A stretch of DNA of 40,234 bases from Bacteroidota bacterium (GCA_003023665.1 PXYR01000002.1:1-40234), one strand, 5' to 3'; positions 15,781-26,754 are shown, numbered from the stretch's first letter. The notes: generated by a model not told the origin, from the sequence alone. Program-made: numbers and translations.

Positions 15781-15811
15781 TTTGGTTATGGAGATAATAT
15801 CACTACATTTG
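15781..15811 (+). promoter_or_regulatory. promoter of the rpsL ribosomal operon
   Basis: TTTG (15781-15784), a 19-base spacer and TACATTTG (15804-15811) match the Bacteroidota consensus exactly. Transcription would start near 15816, giving a leader of about 54 bases before rpsL. It is the only strong promoter I find for the whole 16-kb run. Confidence 0.8.
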
Positions 15812-15869
15812 CAGTCCCCAAAAAATGGGTAATTGATTATTGGAATAAACTAGAAATCAAAAGGTACGT

Positions 15870-16244
15870 ATGCCAACGATTCAACAGCTTGTAAGAAAAG
15901 GTCGCAAACAGATCAAACAAAAGAGTAAATCTGCTGCGCTGGATTCCTGCCCACAACGCAGGGGTGTATGTACTCGTGTCTACACAACGACGCCGAAAAA
16001 ACCAAATTCGGCAATGCGTAAGGTGGCAAGGGTGCGTCTATCAAATGGAAATGAAGTAAATGCCTACATCGGAGGTGAAGGACACAATCTACAAGAGCAC
16101 AGTATTGTACTTGTTCGTGGGGGTCGTGTAAAAGATCTTCCCGGGGTTCGATACCACATTGTTCGTGGAGCTCTCGATACTGCAGGTGTAGACGGAAGAA
16201 CACAGCGCCGTTCAAAATATGGTGCTAAGAAACCTAAGAAATAA
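15870..16244 (+). CDS. rpsL: 30S ribosomal protein S12
   Basis: A 124-residue decoding-centre protein. The motif [12 protein letters not shown] carries the lysine whose change gives streptomycin resistance, and KDLPGVRYH carries the aspartate modified by RimO in other bacteria; both are wild type. It is the first gene of the fused str-S10-spc-alpha run. The leader shows no Shine-Dalgarno sequence. Confidence 0.99.
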   Translation: MPTIQQLVRKGRKQIKQKSKSAALDSCPQRRGVCTRVYTTTPKKPNSAMRKVARVRLSNGNEVNAYIGGEGHNLQEHSIVLVRGGRVKDLPGVRYHIVRGALDTAGVDGRTQRRSKYGAKKPKK

Positions 16245-16265
16245 ACTACTTCTAGATAAGAACTC

Positions 16266-16733
16266 ATGAGAAAAGCTAGAGCTAAAAAGCGTCCGTTACT
16301 TCCGGATCCTCGATTCAACGACACGTTAGTCACGCGCTTTGTAAATAATTTAATGTTAGACGGTAAGAAGTCAATTGCGTTTAACATATTCTATGATGCC
16401 ATTGATATTGTTTCTGAAAAAACAGAAAACAATGGACTTGAAGTGTGGAAAGAAGCGCTTAACAATGTAATGCCACATGTTGAAGTGCGTTCACGTCGTG
16501 TTGGTGGAGCAAATTTCCAGATCCCAATGCAGGTGCGTCCAGATCGCAAGATTACTCTTGGAATGAAGTGGATGATTACTTACGCGAGAGGCCGTAACGA
16601 ACGTTCAATGTCTCAAAAGTTAGCTGCTGAAATTATTGCTGCCTCCAAAGAAGAGGGAGCTGCAGTGAAAAAGCGTACAGAAGTTCACCGCATGGCGGAG
16701 GCAAACAAAGCATTCTCTCACTTTAGATTCTAA
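16266..16733 (+). CDS. rpsG: 30S ribosomal protein S7
   Basis: A 155-residue primary 16S rRNA-binding protein of the 30S head (RFVNNLMLDGKKS, EVRSRRVGGANFQIP). It follows rpsL by 21 bases, the standard str order. In E. coli S7 is the translational repressor of this operon; no such site was identified here. Confidence 0.99.
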   Translation: MRKARAKKRPLLPDPRFNDTLVTRFVNNLMLDGKKSIAFNIFYDAIDIVSEKTENNGLEVWKEALNNVMPHVEVRSRRVGGANFQIPMQVRPDRKITLGMKWMITYARGRNERSMSQKLAAEIIAASKEEGAAVKKRTEVHRMAEANKAFSHFRF

Positions 16734-16745
16734 ATAGAATAAATC

Positions 16746-18851
16746 ATGGCAAAAGGAAATAGAGACTTAACGTATACCCGAAATATTGGTATTGCTGCGC
16801 ACATTGATGCAGGTAAGACAACCACTACGGAACGTATTCTTTACTATACTGGAGTGAGTCATAAGATAGGTGAGGTTCATGACGGTGCTGCTACTATGGA
16901 TTGGATGGAGCAGGAGCAAGAACGCGGTATTACAATTACGTCCGCAGCTACCCATTGTGAATGGAGATATGCAGATAAGGCATATGCCATCAATATCATT
17001 GATACCCCAGGACACGTTGATTTTACAGTAGAAGTAGAGCGCTCATTGAGAGTTTTAGACGGTGTTGTAGCCTTGTTTTCAGCGGTTGATGGTGTAGAGC
17101 CACAATCTGAAACAGTTTGGCGCCAAGCGGATAAATACCGTGTTCCTCGATTAGGGTTCGTGAATAAAATGGATCGTCAAGGTTCAGACTTTTTTAATGT
17201 TTGTCGTCAGGTAAAAGAAATGTTGGGTGGTAACCCAGTAGCTCTTCAAGTGCCTATTGGTGACGAGGCTGATTTTAGAGGTGTTGTTGATTTAATTAGC
17301 AAGAAAGCTATTGTTTGGAATGACGATGACATGGGTATGACCTATGAGGAAATTGACATTCCAGCAGAATTAACAGCTACTGTTGATGAGAAGCGTGCCG
17401 AGCTTATTGAGGCCGTTGCCGAATACGACGAGACGTTAATGGAGAAATTCTTCGAAGATGAAGATAGCATTACTGAAGATGAAATAATTGCAGCTCTACG
17501 TGCAGCCACTATAGATATGAGTATCATACCTATGATGTGTGGTTCTGCATTTAAGAATAAAGGAGTTCAGGCTATGCTAGACGCGGTAATGCGTTATTTG
17601 CCTTCTCCATTGGATGTTGAAGCAATAGAAGGAACAAATCCAAATACGGGCGATGCGGATTCTCGCAAGCCTTCGGTTGAAGAACCTTTTGCAGCACTTG
17701 CTTTTAAGATTGCTACAGATCCGTTTGTGGGTCGTTTATGTTTCTTTAGAGTATACTCAGGAGCTCTAGATGCAGGGTCTTATGTTAAGAACACACGTTC
17801 AAACAAAAAAGAGCGTATTTCTCGCATCTTCCAAATGCACTCAAACAAGCAGCAACCAATTGACCAGATTACTGCAGGTGATATTGGGGCTGGAGTAGGT
17901 TTTAAAGACATTAGAACCGGAGATACATTATGTGATGAAAAGGCGCCGATTGTTTTAGAAAGTATGACTTTCCCAGAACCGGTAATAGGTATTGCTGTTG
18001 AGCCAAAATCTAAAGCTGATGTAGATAAAATGGGTACAGCCCTGGCAAAATTGTCTGAAGAGGATCCAACGTTTCGAGTTCAGACGGATGAGGCTTCAGG
18101 TCAAACCATTATTTCTGGTATGGGTGAGCTTCACCTAGACATCTTGATTGATCGCATGAAACGCGAGTTTAAGGTTGAGGTGAATGTAGGTGAACCACAA
18201 GTGGAATACAAAGAGGCATTGAACGGAAGTACGAGTCACCGGGAGGTCTACAAAAAGCAGACAGGTGGTCGCGGTAAATTTGCTGATATCATTTTTGAAA
18301 TCTCACCAGTGGATGCAGATTTTGAAGGAGAAGGTCTTCAGTTTGTCAATGAAGTGAAGGGTGGTAATGTTCCTAGAGAATTTATTCCTTCTGTTGAAAG
18401 TGGCTTTAAAGCTGCAATGGTAAATGGTCCTTTAGCAGGTTTCAATGTTGATTCATTTAAGGTTGTTTTGAAAGACGGTTCGTTCCACCCGGTGGATTCT
18501 GATCAATTGTCATTCGAATTGGCTGCGAAAATTGGATTTAAGGAAAGTGCTAAAAAGGCTTCTCCTGTAATTATGGAGCCAATCATGAAACTTGAAGTGG
18601 TAACGCCAGAGGAATACATGGGTGACATTGTTGGTGATTTGAATCGCCGCCGTGGTCAAGTTAATGATATGTCTGACCGAAATAACGCGAAAGTGATTAA
18701 GGCAGATGTGCCATTATCTGAGATGTTTGGATACGTCACAACACTTCGTACGTTGAGTTCGGGTCGTGCAGCATCGACAATGGTATTCTCGCACTATGCA
18801 GAAACACCGTCAAACATTTCGGAAAAAGTAATAGAAGAATCAAAAGCTTAA
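16746..18851 (+). CDS. fusA: elongation factor G
   Basis: A 701-residue translocase GTPase. G motifs: [10 protein letters not shown] (G1), the [10 protein letters not shown] switch, DTPGHVDF (G3) and NKMDRQG (G4). Domains II-V follow, including GGRGKFADI and the C-terminal [17 protein letters not shown]. It moves tRNA and mRNA through the ribosome and helps recycling. It lies 12 bases after rpsG. The usual next gene tuf is absent; rpsJ follows after 12 bases. Confidence 0.99.
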   Translation: MAKGNRDLTYTRNIGIAAHIDAGKTTTTERILYYTGVSHKIGEVHDGAATMDWMEQEQERGITITSAATHCEWRYADKAYAINIIDTPGHVDFTVEVERSLRVLDGVVALFSAVDGVEPQSETVWRQADKYRVPRLGFVNKMDRQGSDFFNVCRQVKEMLGGNPVALQVPIGDEADFRGVVDLISKKAIVWNDDDMGMTYEEIDIPAELTATVDEKRAELIEAVAEYDETLMEKFFEDEDSITEDEIIAALRAATIDMSIIPMMCGSAFKNKGVQAMLDAVMRYLPSPLDVEAIEGTNPNTGDADSRKPSVEEPFAALAFKIATDPFVGRLCFFRVYSGALDAGSYVKNTRSNKKERISRIFQMHSNKQQPIDQITAGDIGAGVGFKDIRTGDTLCDEKAPIVLESMTFPEPVIGIAVEPKSKADVDKMGTALAKLSEEDPTFRVQTDEASGQTIISGMGELHLDILIDRMKREFKVEVNVGEPQVEYKEALNGSTSHREVYKKQTGGRGKFADIIFEISPVDADFEGEGLQFVNEVKGGNVPREFIPSVESGFKAAMVNGPLAGFNVDSFKVVLKDGSFHPVDSDQLSFELAAKIGFKESAKKASPVIMEPIMKLEVVTPEEYMGDIVGDLNRRRGQVNDMSDRNNAKVIKADVPLSEMFGYVTTLRTLSSGRAASTMVFSHYAETPSNISEKVIEESKA

Positions 18852-18863
18852 TAATAGACTACA

Positions 18864-19169
18864 ATGAGTCAAAAAATTCGCATCAAGCTCAAGTCATACG
18901 ATCACAACTTAGTAGATAAATCTGCTGAGAAGATTGTAAAGACAGTGAAGAGTACTGGCGCCGTTGTTAATGGACCTATTCCATTACCAACAAACAAGCG
19001 TATTTACACGGTACTCCGCTCACCTCACGTAAATAAAAAATCACGCGAGCAATTCCAGCTTAGCAATTACAAGCGTTTGCTGGATATATACTCTTCTTCT
19101 TCAAAGACTATTGATGCTTTGATGAAATTGGAGTTACCGAGTGGTGTAGAAGTAGAAATCAAAGTCTAA
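18864..19169 (+). CDS. rpsJ: 30S ribosomal protein S10 (NusE)
   Basis: A 101-residue head protein that also joins the NusB antitermination complex. The core [20 protein letters not shown] and [25 protein letters not shown] are conserved. It opens the S10 gene order directly behind fusA, joining the str and S10 operons. Confidence 0.99.
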   Translation: MSQKIRIKLKSYDHNLVDKSAEKIVKTVKSTGAVVNGPIPLPTNKRIYTVLRSPHVNKKSREQFQLSNYKRLLDIYSSSSKTIDALMKLELPSGVEVEIKV

Positions 19170-19198
19170 CAGTAGACTAAAATTAAATTCCAGAAAAC

Positions 19199-19816
19199 AT
19201 GCCAGGATTAATTGGTAAAAAAGTCGGAATGACCAGCATTTTTAGCCCAGAGGGGAAAAACTTACCATGTACTGTACTTGAAGTCGGTCCATGTACAGTT
19301 ACCCAGGTGAAAACTGAAGATGTCGATGGTTACAATGCAATCCAACTTGGTTGGGGAGAGGCAAAGGAAAAAAACACCTCTAAGGCATTGAAAGGTCATG
19401 TACAAAAAGCGAGTACCTCTGCCAAGAAAAAATTAGTAGAATTCACAGACTTCGCGGAGGAATTAGAACTCGGCCAAGTTGTAACAGTGGAATTATTTGA
19501 GGAAGGAAGCTTCGTAGATGTTGTGGGTACTTCCAAAGGTAAAGGATTCCAAGGTGTGGTCAAACGTCACGGTTTTGCCGGTGTGGGTCAAGCTACTCAC
19601 GGTCAGCATAACCGTCTACGTGCACCGGGTTCAATTGGTGCTGGTTCAGATCCATCACGTGTATTCAAGGGTATGCGAATGGCCGGTCGAATGGGTGGTA
19701 AGCGTGCTAAAGTTCAAAATCTACAAGTTTTGAAGGTAGATGCTGAAAAGAACTTACTAGTAGTTAAAGGTTCCGTTCCTGGAGCTAAGAATTCAACTGT
19801 AATTATCGAGAAGTAA
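19199..19816 (+). CDS. rplC: 50S ribosomal protein L3
   Basis: A 205-residue early-assembly protein near the peptidyl-transferase centre ([15 protein letters not shown] start; [20 protein letters not shown] loop). At the place where E. coli L3 has the methylated Gln150 (SIGQNQ) this protein has Ala148 (SIGAGS). Its stop overlaps the rplD start (TAATG). Confidence 0.99.
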   Translation: MPGLIGKKVGMTSIFSPEGKNLPCTVLEVGPCTVTQVKTEDVDGYNAIQLGWGEAKEKNTSKALKGHVQKASTSAKKKLVEFTDFAEELELGQVVTVELFEEGSFVDVVGTSKGKGFQGVVKRHGFAGVGQATHGQHNRLRAPGSIGAGSDPSRVFKGMRMAGRMGGKRAKVQNLQVLKVDAEKNLLVVKGSVPGAKNSTVIIEK

Positions 19817-20442
19817 TGGAACTCAAGGTAGTAGATATTAATGGTAAAGAAACCGGGAAGAGCGTTAAGTTAAACGCTTCTGTTTTCGGGATAGAACCTA
19901 ACGAGCACAGCATTTACTTGGATGTAAAACAATTCTTGGCAAATGCACGTCAAGGTACGCACAAGGCAAAAGAAAGAGGCGAAGTAAATCGCACAACTAA
20001 AAAGCACCACAAGCAGAAAGGTACTGGTGGTGCTCGTGCTGGCTCCATGCGCTCACCTATCCAACGTGGTGGTGGTACTGTGTTTGGTCCTCGCCCTCGC
20101 AGCTATGGTTTTAAATTGAATAAAAAGGTTAAGCAGCTCGCTCGTCGATCAGCTCTTTCTATGAAGGCGAAAAGCAAAGCACTAACAGTGTTGGAAGACT
20201 TCACCTTTGATGCACCAAAAACAAAAAGCTTTCTATCTGTAATTGATTCACTAGGGCTGGGAGATAAAAAGTCCCTATTTGTAGTGGCAGATTACGATAA
20301 AAATGTATATTTGTCCTCCCGCAATTTAACAGGGGTAAAGGTTGTAAACTGTTCAGAATTAAGCACTTACGATATAATGAATGCTTCTGCATTAGTTGTT
20401 TCAGAGGGTGCGATTGAAAAAGTAACAGCAATTTTAAGCTAA
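19816..20442 (+). CDS. rplD: 50S ribosomal protein L4
   Basis: A 208-residue protein whose long loop (KGTGGARAGSMRSP, then GGGTVFGPRPRSY) reaches the exit tunnel, where macrolides act. The start overlaps rplC by one base. In E. coli L4 represses its own operon; a matching leader hairpin is not seen. Confidence 0.99.
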   Translation: MELKVVDINGKETGKSVKLNASVFGIEPNEHSIYLDVKQFLANARQGTHKAKERGEVNRTTKKHHKQKGTGGARAGSMRSPIQRGGGTVFGPRPRSYGFKLNKKVKQLARRSALSMKAKSKALTVLEDFTFDAPKTKSFLSVIDSLGLGDKKSLFVVADYDKNVYLSSRNLTGVKVVNCSELSTYDIMNASALVVSEGAIEKVTAILS

Positions 20443-20449
20443 AGAGGCT

Positions 20450-20740
20450 ATGAGTATTTTGATTAAACCAATCATTACAGAGAAGGCGACTGCACAAAGC
20501 GAAGACTTAAATGTGTACGCTTTTGAGGTTGCTCGTTCTGCTAATAAGGTTGAAATAAAAAAAGCCGTAGAGGAATTCTATGGCGTTAATGTAGAAACCG
20601 TTCGTACGGCAATTGTTCCAGCTAAGTTCCAAACCAAGTATACAAAAGCAGGTTTGGTGCGTGGCAGGAAGCCAGCTTACAAAAAAGCCTTAGTGAAGGT
20701 AGTAAGCGGTGAATCAATTGACTTATACGGTAATATTTAA
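20450..20740 (+). CDS. rplW: 50S ribosomal protein L23
   Basis: A 96-residue tunnel-exit protein ([14 protein letters not shown] at the N-terminus), the docking site for trigger factor and SRP. The purine stretch AAAGAGG before the ATG is one of few SD-like tracts in the run, but it sits very close to the start. Confidence 0.99.
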   Translation: MSILIKPIITEKATAQSEDLNVYAFEVARSANKVEIKKAVEEFYGVNVETVRTAIVPAKFQTKYTKAGLVRGRKPAYKKALVKVVSGESIDLYGNI

Positions 20741-20745
20741 ATCCA

Positions 20746-21570
20746 ATGGGTGTAAAAAAGTTAAAACCGATTACTCCTGGACAGCGTTTTCGCGTAGTCA
20801 ACGACTTTGAGCAAGTTACGGCAGCGAAACCTGAGAAGAGCCTTGTAAAAGGGAAATCCAAGAGTGGTGGCCGAAACAATCAAGGACGCATGACAATGCG
20901 TTATGTTGGTGGTGGTCACAAGCAAAAAGTACGCGTAGTTGATTTCAAGCGCGACAAAGCTGGTGTTCCAGCTACTGTAAAGGCTATTGAATACGATCCA
21001 TTACGTTCGGCATACCTCATGTTATTGGTGTATGCTGACGGCGAGAAGCGTTATTCAATTGCTGTTAATGGCGTTTCAGTTGGTGACACTTTGATGAGTG
21101 GCGCTGATGCGGCTCCAGAAATAGGTAATGCGCTATTCTTAGGAGATATTCCCTTAGGTACTATTGTATCTAATATTGAAATGCGTCCAGGTCAAGGTGC
21201 TATTATTGCTCGCTCTGCCGGTACATTTGCTCAGTTAGTAGCAAGAGAAGGTAAGTATGCAATTGTCAAGTTGCCTTCTGGGGAGACCCGTATGATTTTA
21301 ACCACGTGTATAGCTACAATAGGTACTGTAAGTAATTCCGAACATATGCTTCAGGTGAGTGGTAAAGCCGGTCGAAGCAGATGGCAAGGTCGTCGTCCTA
21401 GAGTTCGTGGTGTGGTAATGAATCCTGTTGATCACCCAATGGGTGGTGGTGAAGGTCGTGCGTCTGGGGGTCATCCTCGCTCACGTAATGGAATTCCTGC
21501 GAAGGGATATAAGACTCGTGCGCCTAAGAAGGCTACGAACAAGTATATCATCGAACGTAGAAAGAAATAA
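20746..21570 (+). CDS. rplB: 50S ribosomal protein L2
   Basis: A 274-residue protein needed for subunit joining and peptidyl transfer. The C-terminal [19 protein letters not shown] contains the conserved histidine close to the active centre. Length and order (L23-L2-S19) are standard. Confidence 0.99.
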   Translation: MGVKKLKPITPGQRFRVVNDFEQVTAAKPEKSLVKGKSKSGGRNNQGRMTMRYVGGGHKQKVRVVDFKRDKAGVPATVKAIEYDPLRSAYLMLLVYADGEKRYSIAVNGVSVGDTLMSGADAAPEIGNALFLGDIPLGTIVSNIEMRPGQGAIIARSAGTFAQLVAREGKYAIVKLPSGETRMILTTCIATIGTVSNSEHMLQVSGKAGRSRWQGRRPRVRGVVMNPVDHPMGGGEGRASGGHPRSRNGIPAKGYKTRAPKKATNKYIIERRKK

Positions 21571-21581
21571 TCTGATAGTAT

Positions 21582-21848
21582 ATGGCACGTTCGCTTAAAA
21601 AAGGACCTTATATCCACTACAAGCTAGAAAAGAAAGTTTTAGCTAATGTGGAAAGTGGAAAGAACACAGTGATTAAGACGTGGTCGAGAGCGTCAATGAT
21701 TTCTCCGGATTTTGTTGGTCAGACCATCGGTGTTCACAATGGAAAAACATTTGTACCAGTATATGTGACTGAAAACATGGTAGGTCATAAACTGGGTGAA
21801 TTTTCACCGACGCGTAACTTCCGCGGTCACGGTAAGAATAAGAAATAA
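21582..21848 (+). CDS. rpsS: 30S ribosomal protein S19
   Basis: An 88-residue head protein ([35 protein letters not shown] tail) that touches the A-site tRNA and the B1a bridge. It lies 11 bases after rplB. Confidence 0.99.
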   Translation: MARSLKKGPYIHYKLEKKVLANVESGKNTVIKTWSRASMISPDFVGQTIGVHNGKTFVPVYVTENMVGHKLGEFSPTRNFRGHGKNKK

Positions 21849-21853
21849 TAGAG

Positions 21854-22252
21854 ATGGGAGCTAGAAAAAGACAAGCAGCTGAAGCGCTCAAGACGGCGAA
21901 AAAGGCGATTGCGATTGCCAAGCTAAACGACTGTCCTACTTCCCCACGAAAGATGAGACTCGTTGCAGATCAGATTCGTGGTGTTGAAGTAGAGAAAGCA
22001 TTGGCCATCTTAAAGTACAGCCCTAAAGAGGCGTCGATTCGTTTAGAAAAACTGCTACTTAGTGCAATTGCTAATTGGCAAAGCAAGAACGAGGGAGCCA
22101 ATTTAGAAGAAGCTGGGTTGGTAGTTAAAGAGATTAGTGTTGATAGCGGTAGAATGCTAAAGCGCATACAAGCAGCTCCTCAAGGAAGAGCTCACCGTAT
22201 TCGCAAGCGTAGTAACCACATCACGCTAATTGTAGGTAATAAAGAATCTTAA
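21854..22252 (+). CDS. rplV: 50S ribosomal protein L22
   Basis: A 132-residue protein with the exit-tunnel hairpin ([28 protein letters not shown]). The N-terminus is about 20 residues longer than E. coli L22 (110 aa), mostly basic and alanine-rich. Confidence 0.99.
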   Translation: MGARKRQAAEALKTAKKAIAIAKLNDCPTSPRKMRLVADQIRGVEVEKALAILKYSPKEASIRLEKLLLSAIANWQSKNEGANLEEAGLVVKEISVDSGRMLKRIQAAPQGRAHRIRKRSNHITLIVGNKES

Positions 22253-22262
22253 TAAGGGAAAG

Positions 22263-22967
22263 ATGGGACAAAAAACCAACCCTATTGGTAATAGACTTGG
22301 AATCATACGTGGCTGGGATAGTCAATGGTACGGTGGTCGCAATTACGGTGAGAAAATCGCAGAGGATGCGAAGATTAGAAACTATTTGTATGCTCGTTTA
22401 ACCAAAGCGAGTATCAGTAGAATTATCATAGAACGAACACTTCGTTTAGTAACCGTAACGATTACAACTGCTCGTCCAGGGGTGATTATTGGTAAAGGCG
22501 GTCAGGAAGTTGATAAGCTTAAAGAAGAGCTGAAGAAATTGACTGGCAAAGAAGTTCAAATTAACATCTACGAGATCAAGCGCCCTGAATTGGATGCTAA
22601 GCTAGTGGCTGATTCAATCGCTCGTCAAATTGAGGGTCGTGTAAGTCACCGTCGTGCTATTAAAATGGCAATTAGTGCGTCAATGCGTATGGGCGCAGAG
22701 GGCATTAAGGTTCTAATAGCTGGTCGTGTTAATGGGGCAGAAATGGCTCGTTCTGAAATGTATAAAGATGGGCGTACGCCTTTGAGTACATTTCGTGCAG
22801 ATATCGATTACCACCTAAGTGAGGCTCATACAACGTATGGTCGTCTTGGAATTAAGGTGTGGATTATGAAAGGTGAAGTTTATGGTAAGCGCGATCTAAG
22901 CAATCAATTAGGTTCTACGAAATCAGGTGGTGGACGTGGTCGTGGAAAACGCAACAACCGCAAATAA
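22263..22967 (+). CDS. rpsC: 30S ribosomal protein S3
   Basis: A 234-residue protein of the mRNA entry channel with a KH domain ([15 protein letters not shown]) and the C-terminal [12 protein letters not shown] block. The tail is Gly/Arg/Lys-rich. The leader AAGGGAAAG is weakly SD-like. Confidence 0.99.
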   Translation: MGQKTNPIGNRLGIIRGWDSQWYGGRNYGEKIAEDAKIRNYLYARLTKASISRIIIERTLRLVTVTITTARPGVIIGKGGQEVDKLKEELKKLTGKEVQINIYEIKRPELDAKLVADSIARQIEGRVSHRRAIKMAISASMRMGAEGIKVLIAGRVNGAEMARSEMYKDGRTPLSTFRADIDYHLSEAHTTYGRLGIKVWIMKGEVYGKRDLSNQLGSTKSGGGRGRGKRNNRK

Positions 22968-22976
22968 TATTTAGAG

Positions 22977-23396
22977 ATGTTACAGCCAAAACGCACAAAG
23001 CATAGAAAGGTCTTTAAGGGCCGAATGAAAGGAAACGCTCAGCGTGGTGCTCAATTGACTTATGGATCTTTTGGATTAAAGTCTTTGGATTCGAAGTGGA
23101 TTACTGCTCGTCAAATTGAGGCAGCTCGTATTGCAGCCACGCGTTACATGAAGCGTGAAGGACAAATGTGGATTAGAATTTTCCCTGACAAGCCTATTAC
23201 CAAGAAACCATTGGAAGTACGTATGGGTAAAGGTAAAGGTGGTGTAGAATACTATGCTGCGGTTGTCAAGCCGGGTCGCATTATGTTTGAAATGGATGGG
23301 ATTCCAATGGAAGTAGCTCAAGAAGCTTTGCGTCTTGCGGCCCAAAAACTTCCAGTACGTACCAAGTTTGTAATACGTAGAGACCTACAAGACTAA
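22977..23396 (+). CDS. rplP: 50S ribosomal protein L16
   Basis: A 139-residue protein that positions A- and P-site t[22 protein letters not shown] and EVRMGKGKG are conserved; the arginine in EVRMGKG corresponds to the one hydroxylated by YcfD in E. coli. Confidence 0.99.
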   Translation: MLQPKRTKHRKVFKGRMKGNAQRGAQLTYGSFGLKSLDSKWITARQIEAARIAATRYMKREGQMWIRIFPDKPITKKPLEVRMGKGKGGVEYYAAVVKPGRIMFEMDGIPMEVAQEALRLAAQKLPVRTKFVIRRDLQD

Positions 23397-23408
23397 TAAG
23401 ACAGAGTC

Positions 23409-23603
23409 ATGAATTACAACGAGATAAAAGAATTGACCACTGCAGAATTAGCAGAACGTCTTTCAGAAGAAAAATCGAGCTACATGAATTTGAAGTTGAC
23501 TCATGCATTGAGTCCTCTGGAGAATCCATTACAGATTCGTGAGGCTAGAAAAACAATTGCTCGTTTGAGCACTGAATTGAGCTCGCGCTCAACAGAAGAA
23601 TAA
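23409..23603 (+). CDS. rpmC: 50S ribosomal protein L29
   Basis: A 64-residue helical hairpin protein at the tunnel exit ([33 protein letters not shown]). It sits between L16 and S17 as in nearly all bacteria. Confidence 0.99.
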   Translation: MNYNEIKELTTAELAERLSEEKSSYMNLKLTHALSPLENPLQIREARKTIARLSTELSSRSTEE

Positions 23604-23608
23604 GTATT

Positions 23609-23869
23609 ATGGAGAATACAAGAAACTTACGTAAAGAGCGTATCGGCGTTGTATCGAGCAACAAGATGGATAAGTCTGTTGTAGTGAAAGTCGAGCGTAA
23701 AGTAAAGCATCCTAAGTACGGTAAATTCGTAAAATTCACGAGCAAATTTCATGCGCACGATGAAACCAACGATTGCAATGCGGGGGATACAGTAAGAATT
23801 ATGGAAACAAGACCACTTTCGAAGTCGAAAAACTGGAGAGTGATTGAAGTTATTGAAAGAGCTAAGTAA
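23609..23869 (+). CDS. rpsQ: 30S ribosomal protein S17
   Basis: An 86-residue OB-fold protein that binds 16S rRNA early ([36 protein letters not shown]). It closes the S10 gene order and is followed by rplN after two bases. Confidence 0.99.
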   Translation: MENTRNLRKERIGVVSSNKMDKSVVVKVERKVKHPKYGKFVKFTSKFHAHDETNDCNAGDTVRIMETRPLSKSKNWRVIEVIERAK

Positions 23870-23871
23870 TC

Positions 23872-24240
23872 ATGGTACAAACAGAATCAAGATTAAGAGT
23901 AGCAGATAATACAGGCGCCAAAGAAGTTTTGGTGATTCGTGTATTGGGAGGTACAAAAAGAAGATACGCTAGCGTAGGTGACAAGATTGTTGTTACTGTT
24001 AAGGATTCAACTCCAGCAGGAACAGTAAAAAAGGGTCAAGTCAGCACTGCGGTGGTCGTTCGTGTAAAGAAAGAAGTTCGTCGTCCGGATGGTTCATATA
24101 TCCGTTTTGACGATAATGCATGTGTATTATTGAACACAGGTGGAGAAATGAGAGGAACTCGTGTATTTGGTCCTGTCGCGCGTGAATTGCGAGACAAACA
24201 ATACATGAAGATTGTTTCATTGGCACCAGAGGTTCTTTAA
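23872..24240 (+). CDS. rplN: 50S ribosomal protein L14
   Basis: A 122-residue protein ([43 protein letters not shown]) at the subunit interface. It opens the spc gene order and is the docking site for the silencing factor RsfS in other bacteria. Confidence 0.99.
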   Translation: MVQTESRLRVADNTGAKEVLVIRVLGGTKRRYASVGDKIVVTVKDSTPAGTVKKGQVSTAVVVRVKKEVRRPDGSYIRFDDNACVLLNTGGEMRGTRVFGPVARELRDKQYMKIVSLAPEVL

Positions 24241-24260
24241 TCTAAAAGATAACCATTACA

Positions 24261-24581
24261 ATGGCAAAGTTTAAAGTTAAAAAGGGAGATACAGTTAAGG
24301 TGCTGGCAGGAGAGAGCAAAGGCTCTACAGGTCGAATCGTTCGCGTTATCCCTAAAATGAATCGCGTAGTTGTTGAAGGTGTGAATATGATTAAGAAACA
24401 CCAGAAACCAAGTGCTGCGAGCCCTCAAGGTGGTATTGTTGAAATGGAAGCTCCAATTCACATTTCAAATGTTGCGTTGGTAGACCCTTCTACAAACGAA
24501 CCCACTCGTGTAGGTAGAAAATTTGATGATAACGGTAACGTTGTACGTTACGCTAAAAAATCCGGTGAGGTATTATCATAA
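24261..24581 (+). CDS. rplX: 50S ribosomal protein L24
   Basis: A 106-residue KOW-domain protein ([20 protein letters not shown]) that starts 50S assembly. Length and place are standard. Confidence 0.99.
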   Translation: MAKFKVKKGDTVKVLAGESKGSTGRIVRVIPKMNRVVVEGVNMIKKHQKPSAASPQGGIVEMEAPIHISNVALVDPSTNEPTRVGRKFDDNGNVVRYAKKSGEVLS

Positions 24582-24586
24582 AAAGT

Positions 24587-25129
24587 ATGACACCTAGATT
24601 CAAAACAAAATACAGAGAGGAAATCATTGCGAGTTTGCAGGAAGAATTCAACTACAAAAACGTAATGATGGTACCAAAGCTTGAAAAAATTGTAGTCAGC
24701 CAGGGTATTGGTGCTGCAGTAGCTGATAAGAAGTTGGTAGACCAAGCAATCGCTGAAATGACCATGATTACAGGTCAAAAAGCAGTGTCAACTAAGTCTA
24801 AGAAAGATGTAAGTAATTTCAAGTTACGTAAAGGGATGCCAATTGGTGCTCGCGTTACATTACGTGGAGATCAGATGTATGAATTCCTTGATCGTTTAGT
24901 TAGTGCTTCATTACCTCGAATAAGAGATTTTCAAGGAATTAAAGCTTCAGGCTTTGACGGAAGAGGGAATTACACCTTCGGTATAACTGAGCAAATTATT
25001 TTCCCTGAAATAGATATTGATAAAGTGAACCGTATCGGAGGTATGGACATCACTTTCGTAACCTCTGCTCCAACAGACAAGGAAGCAAAGGCATTATTAA
25101 TGGCATTTGGTCTACCATTTAAAAAGTAA
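24587..25129 (+). CDS. rplE: 50S ribosomal protein L5
   Basis: A 180-residue central-protuberance protein that binds 5S rRNA and the P-site tRNA elbow ([37 protein letters not shown]). It lies five bases after rplX. Confidence 0.99.
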   Translation: MTPRFKTKYREEIIASLQEEFNYKNVMMVPKLEKIVVSQGIGAAVADKKLVDQAIAEMTMITGQKAVSTKSKKDVSNFKLRKGMPIGARVTLRGDQMYEFLDRLVSASLPRIRDFQGIKASGFDGRGNYTFGITEQIIFPEIDIDKVNRIGGMDITFVTSAPTDKEAKALLMAFGLPFKK

Positions 25130-25134
25130 TTAAG

Positions 25135-25404
25135 ATGGCTAAAGAATCAATGAAAGCCCGCGAGATTAAACGCGCCAAGTTAGCAGCAAAGTATGCGGCT
25201 AAGCGTGAAGCGTTGAAAGCGGCCGGCGATTATGAAGGATTGCAGAAGCTTCCTAAAAATGCTTCTCCAGTTCGTGGGAGAAACCGTTGTAAACTAACTG
25301 GTCGCCCGAGAGGGTATATGCGTCAGTTTGGTCTTTCGCGGGTAACATTCCGTGAAATGGCTAATCAGGGATTAATCCCAGGGGTTAAGAAAGCTAGCTG
25401 GTAA
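25135..25404 (+). CDS. rpsN: 30S ribosomal protein S14, zinc-free long form
   Basis: An 89-residue S14 of the zinc-free (C-minus) class: the C-terminal core [23 protein letters not shown] retains one cysteine and lacks the CxxC pairs of the 61-residue zinc form. It sits in the head near S3 and S10. Confidence 0.99.
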   Translation: MAKESMKAREIKRAKLAAKYAAKREALKAAGDYEGLQKLPKNASPVRGRNRCKLTGRPRGYMRQFGLSRVTFREMANQGLIPGVKKASW

Positions 25405-25423
25405 TTTAGAAGAACTAGGAATT

Positions 25424-25822
25424 ATGTACACAGATCCAATAGCAGATTTCTTAACGCGTATTCGTAATGGCCAAAGTGCTGGTTTACGTGTGGTAGAAAT
25501 CCCTTCAAGTAAGACAAAAGTAGCAATGGCCGAAATCCTCAAGGATCAAGGTTATGTTCACGATTTTAAAGTAGTAGAAGTAGCACCTCAGAATGTTCTG
25601 AAAGTTGCTCTTAAATACGACAGATTAACAAAAGTTCCTGCCATTCGGGAGATCAAGCGTATCTCGAAACCTGGTTTACGTCAGTACCGTAGTGCTGGTG
25701 ATTTGCCTCGTGTAAAAAATGGTCTTGGGATAGCTTTAGTTAGTACGTCAAAAGGATTAATGACAGACAAGCAAGCCCGCAAAGAGAATATCGGTGGTGA
25801 GCTTCTTTGTACTGTAAGCTAA
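25424..25822 (+). CDS. rpsH: 30S ribosomal protein S8
   Basis: A 132-residue 16S rRNA-binding protein (DPIADFLTRIRNGQSAG; C-terminal STSKGLMTDKQARKENIGGELL). In E. coli it represses the spc operon. ACTAGGA before the ATG is one of few SD-like tracts here. Confidence 0.99.
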   Translation: MYTDPIADFLTRIRNGQSAGLRVVEIPSSKTKVAMAEILKDQGYVHDFKVVEVAPQNVLKVALKYDRLTKVPAIREIKRISKPGLRQYRSAGDLPRVKNGLGIALVSTSKGLMTDKQARKENIGGELLCTVS

Positions 25823-25836
25823 TTAATAAGAAGATT

Positions 25837-26388
25837 ATGTCTAGAATAGGTCAAGCACCAATTGCCGTGCCTGCAGGCGTTGAAGTTGCCATCAGTGGTG
25901 ACAGCGTAACTGTAAAAGGAAAATTAGGTGAGTTATCGCAAGAAGTATCGAGCGGAATCACTGTAAAAATAGAGGACAGCACCATAACGCTGGAGCGTCC
26001 ATCTGATGCAAAAGAGCACAAAGCCAAGCATGGTCTATATCGTGCGCTCATTAACAATATGATTGTTGGGGTAAATGAAGGCTTTAGCCATACCTTGGAG
26101 TTAATAGGTGTAGGATATAGAGCTTCAAATCAGGGTCAATTATTGGATTTAGCGCTAGGTTACTCTCATAACTTCCTTATCAACATTCCAAAGGAGGTAA
26201 AGATTGAGACTACCATGGAAAAAGGTAAGGCGCCGACTATAAAATTATCGTCACACGATAAGCAATTACTGGGTGCTGTTACTGCGAAGATTCGCTCTTT
26301 ACGCAAGCCAGAACCGTATAAAGGAAAAGGAATTAAGTTCCAAGGTGAACATATCCGTAGAAAAGCAGGTAAGTCTGCAGCTAAATAA
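25837..26388 (+). CDS. rplF: 50S ribosomal protein L6
   Basis: A 183-residue protein with two repeated domains near the factor-binding site (SRIGQAPIAVPAGVEV start; KPEPYKGKGIKF near the end). The ORF track starts at 25807 and overlaps rpsH; the ATG at 25837 gives the family's standard MSRIG start. Confidence 0.98.
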   Translation: MSRIGQAPIAVPAGVEVAISGDSVTVKGKLGELSQEVSSGITVKIEDSTITLERPSDAKEHKAKHGLYRALINNMIVGVNEGFSHTLELIGVGYRASNQGQLLDLALGYSHNFLINIPKEVKIETTMEKGKAPTIKLSSHDKQLLGAVTAKIRSLRKPEPYKGKGIKFQGEHIRRKAGKSAAK

Positions 26389-26397
26389 TATTAAGAC

Positions 26398-26754
26398 ATG
26401 GCATTAACTAAATCAGAAAGAAGACTACGCATTCGTAGAAGAATTCGCAAGGTAGTTACAGGTACAGCTGCAAAGCCTCGTCTTTCAGTTTTCAGAAGCA
26501 ACAAAGAAATTTATGCTCAGTTGATTGATGATGTGAAGCAAGAAACTTTACTGTCATTTTCATCAAGGAGTAAAGGGATAGATGGTGCAACTGGTACTAA
26601 AAGTGATAAAAGCTTTCAAGTTGGCGAAGAATTGGCCAAGATTGCTGTAGAGAAAGGAATTACTGAAGTTTGTTTTGATCGCGGTGGTTATTTATACCAC
26701 GGTCGTGTGAAACAATTAGCAGAAGGCGCCCGTAAAGGCGGCTTGAAATTTTAA
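26398..26754 (+). CDS. rplR: 50S ribosomal protein L18
   Basis: A 118-residue 5S rRNA-binding protein ([44 protein letters not shown]). Its stop codon directly abuts the rpsE start with no spacer. Confidence 0.99.
   Translation: MALTKSERRLRIRRRIRKVVTGTAAKPRLSVFRSNKEIYAQLIDDVKQETLLSFSSRSKGIDGATGTKSDKSFQVGEELAKIAVEKGITEVCFDRGGYLYHGRVKQLAEGARKGGLKF

Noticed and set aside
15649-15869. tRNA or small RNA gene in the 221-base uvrD-rpsL gap
   Set aside because: No cloverleaf or terminator is visible; the gap is explained by two divergent promoters and a short leader.
16064-16387. Antisense ORFs of 100 or more residues under rpsL/rpsG and other ribosomal genes
   Set aside because: They mirror highly conserved coding sequence on the other strand and show no domain or promoter.
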